Below the pieces are notes generated by a model. The model did no database searches, was not told the origin of the DNA, and saw nothing but the letters and a program-made list of their open reading frames with translations. Below, piece after piece: positions 32,258 to 37,185 of a DNA stretch of 37,185 nt; position 1 is the stretch's first letter; every line of letters begins with the position of its first letter. This DNA comes from Glycomyces dulcitolivorans. Lineage in GTDB: Bacteria; Actinomycetota; Actinomycetes; Mycobacteriales; Micromonosporaceae. Position numbers and translations under genes: made by a program. The stretch is taken from positions 25,222-62,406 of the forward strand of contig NZ_QFRW01000093.1 in the NCBI RefSeq assembly GCF_003265355.1, written 5' to 3'.

Positions 32258-33300
32258 AATCGCTGCGGGTCAGGCTGGCGCTCACCGGGTCGATCGCGAT
32301 CTACCTGCCGGTGGTCCTGGTCTTCGGGGTCACCGCGATCAACTACGAGTCGTACGGCGTCGTCGGCGACGACGGGGTCGAGCGGACCGTCTCGCGGTCC
32401 GGCATCGAGCCGTCGGGCTGGGCGGTGCTCACGGTGGTGCTGCTGCTGCCGGTCACCGTGGCGCTCGCGTGGTGGTGGTCGGGCCGGGCGGTGCGCCCGT
32501 TCGAGCGGGTCCGGGCCGCGGCCGAGCGGATCGAGGGCACCGATCTCGGTCTGCGCGTGGGGAACGCGGAGGGCACGACCGAGGCGGTCGCGCTCGCGGC
32601 GGCGTTCGACTCCATGCTGGACCGGCTCGAAAGATCGGCGGCCGTGCAGCGGCAGCTGGTCGAGGAGGCGAGCCATGAGCTGCGCACGCCGCTCGCGGTC
32701 CTGATCACCGGCGCGGATGTGGTGCTGGCACACCCCGAGCCGAGCCTGGAGCTGTACCGGGAGGGCATGGAGCGCAGCCGGAGTGCCGCGCACCGGCTGC
32801 GGGACGTCGTCGACGAGCTGCTGGTGGACGCGCGCGGACGGGCCCGCGTGATCGAGCGGCGGCCGGTGGACCTGGCCGAACTGGTGCGGGAGGTCGCCGC
32901 CGAGTTCGCGCCCGCCGCAGTCGAAGTGACCGGTGCGACGAGCGCGGAGGCCGCGGTGGACGGCCCGAGCGTGCGCCGCGCGATCGGGAACCTCGTCGGG
33001 AACGCCGTCAAGCACGCTCCGGAAGGGACCGTGGTCGCGGTGGAGGTCGAAGCGGCCCCGGATGCCGTGGCGGTCACCGTGTCCGATGAAGGGCCGGGCA
33101 TCCCCGAGGCCGACCGGGAGCGCGTGTTCGAGCGGTTCTGGCGCGGCGAGAGCGCCCCGGGCACGGGCCTGGGGCTGCCGATCGCGCGCCAGATCGCGCA
33201 GGCGCACGGCGGCGACGTCGAACTCCTCGACAGCGCTGGCTTCAACGACAGCGGGTCCGGATGCCGGTTCCGGTTGACGCTGCCGAGAGGCGCGCTCTAG
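32254..33300 (+). CDS. Membrane sensor histidine kinase
   Basis: This 348-residue kinase has two transmembrane segments (about 8-29 and 56-76) enclosing a short extracytoplasmic loop of about 25 residues, then a HAMP linker (about 78-130). The H-box EASHELRTPL has phospho-His141, followed by N-box NLVGNAVKHAP, G1 DEGPGIP and G2 GTGLGLPIA. The tiny sensor loop suggests it senses the membrane, an envelope protein or the lipoprotein encoded upstream rather than a free ligand. ATG 32254 overlaps the regulator stop (ATGA), with GGAGG upstream. Its TAG stop shares the palindromic CTAG with the convergent reductase gene. Confidence 0.94.
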   Translation: MKSLRVRLALTGSIAIYLPVVLVFGVTAINYESYGVVGDDGVERTVSRSGIEPSGWAVLTVVLLLPVTVALAWWWSGRAVRPFERVRAAAERIEGTDLGLRVGNAEGTTEAVALAAAFDSMLDRLERSAAVQRQLVEEASHELRTPLAVLITGADVVLAHPEPSLELYREGMERSRSAAHRLRDVVDELLVDARGRARVIERRPVDLAELVREVAAEFAPAAVEVTGATSAEAAVDGPSVRRAIGNLVGNAVKHAPEGTVVAVEVEAAPDAVAVTVSDEGPGIPEADRERVFERFWRGESAPGTGLGLPIARQIAQAHGGDVELLDSAGFNDSGSGCRFRLTLPRGAL

Positions 33301-34226
33301 GGGACGGTGTGGCCGCCGGCGATGAAGAGGCGGTACCACTCCTCGCGGGTCAGCGGGACCTCCGAGCCGGCCGCGGAGTCGGCGACCCGGCCGGGGTTGG
33401 TGGTGCCGAGGACGACCTGCATGTTCGCCGGGTGGCGGGTGATCCATGCGACCGCGATGCCGGTCGGGGTGACCTCGTACTTGGCGGCGAGCTCGTCGAT
33501 CAGGTCGTTCAGCTCCGCGTAGTTCTCGCGGTCGCCGAGGAAGACGCCGTCGAAGAAGCCCTTCTGGAACGGCGACCAGGCCTGGAGGGTCATGCGGTTG
33601 ATCCGCGAGTACTCCAGGAGGCCGTTGTCGCGGCTGACGGACTGGTCGAGGCCGGCCATGTTCGCGGCCACGCCCTGGGCGATGAGCGGCGAGTGGGTGA
33701 TCGACAGCTGGACCTGGTTGTACGCCAAGGGCTGCCGCACCGCGGTCTTGAGCAGCTCGACCTGGAGCGGGGTGTGGTTGGAGACGCCGAAGGTGCGGAC
33801 CTTCCCGTCGGCTTCGAGCTCGTCGAAGGCCTCGGCGACCTCCTCGGGCTCCATGAGCGTGTCGGGGCGGTGCAGCAGGAGCACGTCGAGGTAGTCGGTG
33901 CGCAGCGCCTGGAGCGACTCGTCGACCGAGCGGAGGATGTGCTCCTTGGAGAAGTCGAAGAACGGGTGGCGGATGCCGACCTTCGACTGGATGACGATCT
34001 GCTCGCGCTCCTCGTCGTCCAGCTTGAGGGCGTCGCCGAAGCGGGCCTCGCACTGGTGGCGCTCGGCGCCGTAGATGTCGGCGTGGTCGAACGCGTTGAT
34101 CCCGGCCTCGCGGGCGGTCCGGTAGAGCGTGCGGATCGCCTCGTCGTCGAGCGACCCGATCCGCATGAGTCCGAGGACCACGTTGGAGGGGTCGGGCGAG
34201 TGGTCCGGGATCGGGATCGTCTTCAT
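33297..34226 (-). CDS. Aldo/keto reductase
   Basis: This 309-residue (beta/alpha)8 NADPH-dependent oxidoreductase resembles the YdhF group. The catalytic tetrad is Asp in FDHADIYGAE, Tyr in the same segment, Lys in IQSKVGIR and His in LLLHRPD. Cofactor-binding motifs GVSNHTPLQ and VVLGTTNPGRV are present. The substrate is unknown; sugars and ketones are typical. ATG 34226 has AGGA 7 nt upstream and gives the family N-terminus; the longer frame to 34292 is unsupported. It lies downstream of the EspC/WXG cassette in the same direction but beyond a terminator, and is convergent with the histidine kinase. Confidence 0.92.
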   Translation of the reverse strand: MKTIPIPDHSPDPSNVVLGLMRIGSLDDEAIRTLYRTAREAGINAFDHADIYGAERHQCEARFGDALKLDDEEREQIVIQSKVGIRHPFFDFSKEHILRSVDESLQALRTDYLDVLLLHRPDTLMEPEEVAEAFDELEADGKVRTFGVSNHTPLQVELLKTAVRQPLAYNQVQLSITHSPLIAQGVAANMAGLDQSVSRDNGLLEYSRINRMTLQAWSPFQKGFFDGVFLGDRENYAELNDLIDELAAKYEVTPTGIAVAWITRHPANMQVVLGTTNPGRVADSAAGSEVPLTREEWYRLFIAGGHTVP

Positions 34227-34279
34227 GCCGCCATCCTGCCACACCCGGTAGTTGAACGATAAATGAAGCGGGTTCGCGT

Positions 34280-34304
34280 CGGCCGGGGCCACAGGCCCCG
34301 GCCG
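34280..34304 (-). terminator. Hairpin after the WXG-like gene
   Basis: A perfect 11-bp stem (CGGCCGGGGCC and its complement) has a 3-nt ACA loop. It lies 20 nt after the stop at 34324 on the minus strand. No U tract is present. Confidence 0.7.
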
Positions 34305-34323
34305 GGCGGCGTGCGGGGGCGCG

Positions 34324-35349
34324 TCACGGCCCGCCGTTGGCCTCGCGCTCCTTGTCCATCTGGCTGAGGTTGTTCTCCCCTGCGGCCGTGGAGTTGGCGG
34401 TGTACTTGATGGTCTTCATCTTGTCGATGGGGTTCTTCCAGCTGTTCTTCAGCGGGTCGAGGGACTTGGCGAGCGGGGTGTTGGAGAGGCCGCGGAGGTT
34501 CGAGGCGCCGTCCATGACCTTGCCGCCGCCGCGCATCAGGCCGGTCGAGGTGCCCTTGAGGAGCTGGTCGGTGGCGCCGTCGAGGGACTTCTTGAGGCCG
34601 GTGGACTGGGTGCCGAACTTGCGGAGGGAGGCGACCCAGCGGCCGAGCTTCGACATGAGCTGGCCGAGCTTCCCGACCAGGTTCGCGAAGACCGAGACGG
34701 CCTTGGAGACGACGCGGGCGATCGCGGCGGCCGCGGTGGCGCCGAAGGTGAACCCGGCGGTGGCGAGGGCGCTGAGGATCCACAGGATCGCCTCGGCGAT
34801 GAAGTTGGAGATGATCTCCAGGAACATCGTGCGGAAGATCGCGACGAGCACGCCCGCGCCGGTGATGAGGTTCGCCGTCCACTTCGCACCCTCGGCGGCA
34901 CCGGCGATGACCTCGCCGAAGGCGCCCGCGCTCTGGCGGTACGCGTCGGCGTCCTGGCCCTCCCAGTCGATGGTGGTCGCGGTTTCGGCTTTCCAGGCGT
35001 CGGACGCGTCGTGGAGCGCCATCGAGATGTTGTTCCACGTCATCGCGAGGCCCTCGATGGCGTTGGGGTTGCCCGCCAGCCAGTCGAGGGGTTCGCGCAG
35101 GAACGAGATGTGCTCGAACAGCCAGGAGACGCCGGCCTGCACGAGGTGCTTGAAGGGGTTGGAGATGAACGAGAGCGCGTCCAGGCCCAGGGAGAAGGTG
35201 GAGGAGGCGATGTCGCCGACGTCGACCTGGCCCTGGGTGATCGCGTTGCCGTAGGCCTGGCCGGCCTTGTAGACGCCGTAGAAGATCTTGGAGCTCTGGG
35301 GCATCGTGGTCGGGGTCTCGCCCTCGATGAGGGGGTTCGCGGCGTTCAC
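34324..35349 (-). CDS. WXG-like / type VII secretion-associated protein
   Basis: This 341-residue protein has a helical WXG100-like segment (MTWNNISMALHDASDAWKAETATTIDWEGQDADAYRQSAGAF, about 103-145, with the W-x-G turn in DWEGQD). A long hydrophobic helical region (about 155-215) and a basic Gly/Ser tail follow. It resembles actinobacterial PPE/WXG-type substrates but carries no recognisable toxin or enzyme domain at its end. The GTG at 35349 overlaps the upstream stop (GTGA). It should be exported or membrane-associated through a type VII system encoded elsewhere. The function is unknown. Confidence 0.75.
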   Translation of the reverse strand: MNAANPLIEGETPTTMPQSSKIFYGVYKAGQAYGNAITQGQVDVGDIASSTFSLGLDALSFISNPFKHLVQAGVSWLFEHISFLREPLDWLAGNPNAIEGLAMTWNNISMALHDASDAWKAETATTIDWEGQDADAYRQSAGAFGEVIAGAAEGAKWTANLITGAGVLVAIFRTMFLEIISNFIAEAILWILSALATAGFTFGATAAAAIARVVSKAVSVFANLVGKLGQLMSKLGRWVASLRKFGTQSTGLKKSLDGATDQLLKGTSTGLMRGGGKVMDGASNLRGLSNTPLAKSLDPLKNSWKNPIDKMKTIKYTANSTAAGENNLSQMDKEREANGGP

Positions 35350-35666
35350 CGGTCGAGCTCCTTGAGCAGTGCGTCGAAGACGGCGGCGACCTCTTCGTCC
35401 ACGGTCTGGTAGTGCTGGGCGGTCGCCTGGAGCGCCGCGGTGAAGCCGGTGCCCAGGTCGTCGATGGAGTCGAGGGTCTCCGAGCCGTCGTCGAGGAACA
35501 GGTCCAGGGCGGGCGGGATCAGCTGGGCGAAGACGATGCCGTAGGCGTTCTCGTCGCCGAGGCGGACGGTCTTGGCGGCGTCGGCGGCCTGGACGACCAT
35601 CGGCATGGGGCCGTTGACGAGCCGCGACGCGTGGTCGCGCAGCAACTGGGGGTCCACTTTGACCAT
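35346..35666 (-). CDS. EspC-like type VII secretion target
   Basis: This 106-residue helical protein begins MVKVDPQLLRDHASRLV, the typical start of the ESX EspC/DUF2580-like family. It has a helix-turn-helix hairpin shape, GYGxxF-like sequence (AYGIVFAQL) and ends AAVFDALLKELDR. Such small proteins are secreted by type VII systems, usually as partners of a larger WXG or PPE protein, here the next gene. The ATG at 35666 directly follows the TAA of the YbaB gene, so the three genes are coupled. Confidence 0.8.
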   Translation of the reverse strand: MVKVDPQLLRDHASRLVNGPMPMVVQAADAAKTVRLGDENAYGIVFAQLIPPALDLFLDDGSETLDSIDDLGTGFTAALQATAQHYQTVDEEVAAVFDALLKELDR

Positions 35667-36023
35667 TTAGGGCTCCTCGGTCCGGGGGGCGGCGAATCCG
35701 GTGATGACGCTCATCGCCTCGGAGTCCTCGCCCAGGAGGGTGGACATGATCTCGGTGGTCTTGCGGCCCGACTCTTCGAGCGCGAGCCGGTAGACCTCCA
35801 GCACCAGGTCGGCGAGGCCGGTGCCGGAGAGGCCGCGCGCCTGGGGCGAGAAGCGCAGGCCGGTGAGGTTGCCGCCGGCGTTCACGGTGACGGTGACGAT
35901 CTCGTCCTCGTCGGCGAGGGTCACCTCGGACTCGGCGAGGAGCTCTTCGGCGCGGCCGGCGCGCTCCTGGATGACGGCGACGCGGGACTCCAGGTCCTGC
36001 ATGATCTCTTCTGGCGTGCGCAA
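35667..36023 (-). CDS. YbaB/EbfC-family nucleoid-associated protein
   Basis: This 118-residue protein has the YbaB layout: N-terminal coiled helix (IMQDLESRVAVIQERAGRAEELL), central beta-strands (EIVTVTVNAGGNLTGLRFSP) and a C-terminal helix (LADLVLEVYRLALEESGRKTTEIM). Family members form tweezer-like dimers that bind DNA. Unlike housekeeping YbaB it is not next to dnaX or recR but heads an EspC/WXG cassette, a setting seen in other actinobacteria. It may regulate the cassette or be a partner of it. The TTG at 36023 has GGAGG 5 nt upstream. Confidence 0.85.
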   Translation of the reverse strand: MRTPEEIMQDLESRVAVIQERAGRAEELLAESEVTLADEDEIVTVTVNAGGNLTGLRFSPQARGLSGTGLADLVLEVYRLALEESGRKTTEIMSTLLGEDSEAMSVITGFAAPRTEEP

Positions 36024-36051
36024 ATCGTCCTCCGTATTCGACTGTGCACAG

Positions 36052-36081
36052 ACACAACGCTTCCCGTGGTGCAGTTGTCAA
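36052..36081 (-). promoter_or_regulatory. Promoter of the YbaB/EspC/WXG cassette
   Basis: On the minus strand a consensus -35 TTGACA (36076-36081) and -10 TTGTGT (36052-36057) are 18 bp apart, giving a leader of about 20 nt before the TTG at 36023. Confidence 0.55.
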
Positions 36082-36131
36082 GCTAGCCAACGGGAGTGAA
36101 CTGGAGGTGGCGCAGTCTTGAACGGCGGCGC

Positions 36132-37124
36132 TCAGGCAGGCCGCAGCACGGCGGCGACGAGCTCGGGCCCGGTCCAGTCCCGGCGCCCGCCGGCCTCGGC
36201 CTCGTGGACCAGGGCGGTCAGCAGCTCGTTGACGGGTGCGGCGGTGCCGTGCTCGGCGGCGAGCGCCGCGACCTCGCCGTTCAGGTAGTCCACTTCGGTC
36301 GGACGCCCCGATTCGAGGTCGTCCCACGTCGAGGAGCGCGCGTGCGGGTCGATGGCGAGCATCCGCGCCGCGACGCGGGTGAACAGCGCGTCGGGCAGGC
36401 CGAGAATGACCGGCAGCAGCCGCGGCGCGGCCCCGGCGGTCTTCGCCGGGGTGATCCCGGCGGCCTTGTAGGCGGCGAGGGCCTCGCGCTGGGCGAGGGC
36501 GAGCACGCGCCGGAACGGCCGCTGGGACAGCTCGGTGCGCAGCGGCAGGCCCGAGAGGGCGTTGATCGCGTTGTTGAGGTTGAGGACGAGCTTCCCGGCC
36601 TGGACGCCGAGGAGGTCGTCGCGGACGGTCAGCGGGAGCCCCGCGCGGTCGAAGGCGGCGAGGTGCCCGGCGAGGCCGGGGTGGGCCTGGACCTCCAGGC
36701 CCCCGGCGGTGCCGCGATGGAAGCGGCCCTCCCCTTGGTGGATCACGTTGAACGCAACCATCCCGGGGACCGCCTCGACGCCGCCCGCTTGCAGCACTTG
36801 GGCATTGCGCAGCCCGTTCTGGAGGCTCACGACCGGCGTCCCAGGCCGCAGCCGCGGGGCGAGCCGGGCCGCAGCGTCGGCGGTCGCGGCGGACTTGACG
36901 GTGACCAGCACCAGATCGGCGTCCGCGGCGGCGGCCGGGTCGGTCTCGTACCGCGGCGCCTCGACCCGCTCGACCGCCCCGTCGAGGTCGATCAGGACGA
37001 GCCCGTGAGAGCGCACCTCGGCCGCGATCCGCTCGCGCCCGACGAACACGACTTCAGCTCCGGCGGCGGCCAGCCGCCCCCCGACATAACACCCGATGCT
37101 GCCCGCACCGTACACACAGATCAT
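36132..37124 (-). CDS. Ketopantoate reductase family protein (PanE/ApbA)
   Basis: This is a 330-residue NADPH-dependent reductase. The Rossmann motif VYGAGSIGCYVGGRLAAAG is at the N-terminus, VKSAATADAA marks the cofactor edge, and SLQNGLRN plus GKLVLNLNNAINAL (catalytic Lys region) and SSTWDDLESGRPTEVDYLNGEV are ApbA/PanE landmarks. The classical reaction converts 2-dehydropantoate to pantoate for coenzyme A; paralogues outside pantothenate operons often use other 2-oxo acids. A -10-like TAGCAT (37131-37136) ends 6 nt before the ATG, so the transcript is probably leaderless. Neighbours give no pathway hint. Confidence 0.92.
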   Translation of the reverse strand: MICVYGAGSIGCYVGGRLAAAGAEVVFVGRERIAAEVRSHGLVLIDLDGAVERVEAPRYETDPAAAADADLVLVTVKSAATADAAARLAPRLRPGTPVVSLQNGLRNAQVLQAGGVEAVPGMVAFNVIHQGEGRFHRGTAGGLEVQAHPGLAGHLAAFDRAGLPLTVRDDLLGVQAGKLVLNLNNAINALSGLPLRTELSQRPFRRVLALAQREALAAYKAAGITPAKTAGAAPRLLPVILGLPDALFTRVAARMLAIDPHARSSTWDDLESGRPTEVDYLNGEVAALAAEHGTAAPVNELLTALVHEAEAGGRRDWTGPELVAAVLRPA

Positions 37125-37185
37125 TACCGGATGCTATCGCCGCCAACCTTTGTGGAGGAACCGAGGGCGGCCCCGGGCAGTGCCC

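Noticed and set aside
34324-36327. 667-codon minus-strand frame covering the secretion cassette
   Set aside because: The upstream part is a wrong-frame reading of the EspC-like and YbaB genes; the real WXG-like gene starts at the GTG at 35349.
1-37185. CRISPR arrays, tRNA/rRNA genes, insertion sequences, prophage or attachment sites
   Set aside because: I looked for regularly spaced repeats, tRNA-like cloverleaf sequence, transposase or integrase motifs and flanking repeats and saw none.

Overview
The window is high-GC DNA from an actinobacterium. The support for this is short intergenic gaps, GTG and TTG starts, a Scr1-type regulator next to a DUF397 protein, a DtxR/IdeR-like iron box, EspC/WXG-like secretion substrates and several -10 boxes only 6-7 nt before a start codon (leaderless transcripts). 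Gene content would suit a soil or plant-associated saprophyte such as Glycomyces or a relative, but the genus is a guess. I see no tRNA, rRNA, CRISPR array, insertion sequence or phage gene.

Layout. 1-7035 (minus) is a sugar uptake and hydrolysis cluster: LacI regulator, lipoprotein binding protein, two ABC permeases and a GH78 alpha-L-rhamnosidase cut by the window edge. 7183-10372 (minus) holds an SDR, a luciferase-like monooxygenase, a pirin and a small GNAT. 10469-17399 is a GntR/FadR regulator divergent from a tightly overlapping six-gene operon: MFS transporter, DhaK-DhaL kinase, RpiB-like isomerase, triose-phosphate-isomerase homologue, xylose-isomerase-like TIM barrel and a Rossmann dehydrogenase with a phosphogluconate-dehydrogenase-like C-terminus. 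This set matches the D-apionate route through 3-oxo-isoapionate, L-erythrulose and erythrulose phosphates to D-erythrose 4-phosphate. 17412-17509 carries three consecutive hairpins. 17552-20608 holds two unknown small genes, a Scr1/DUF397 pair and two small exported proteins.

20619-24028 (minus) is a heterodimeric ABC exporter with one degenerate ATP site and an iron-box promoter. Then come a 54-residue membrane peptide, a sigma factor that stops after region 2, and a GAP/Sap-family membrane protein. 26103-29684 is a second polysaccharide locus: a BNR_4 propeller protein and a secreted CBM35-PL11 rhamnogalacturonan lyase, convergent on a shared terminator. 29922-33300 is an operon of a serine-hydrolase lipoprotein and a two-component system. 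It is followed by an aldo/keto reductase, a three-gene YbaB / EspC-like / WXG-like cassette and a ketopantoate reductase.

How it fits together. Rhamnogalacturonan lyase outside the cell, ABC uptake and rhamnosidase form a plausible rhamnogalacturonan pathway. A near-identical LacI-type palindrome (TGAATCGATTCA) in front of both the lyase and the binding protein suggests one regulon. Apiose occurs in rhamnogalacturonan II and apiogalacturonan, so the apionate operon fits the same pectin-feeding theme. These pathway and regulon links are inferences from sequence and family knowledge.
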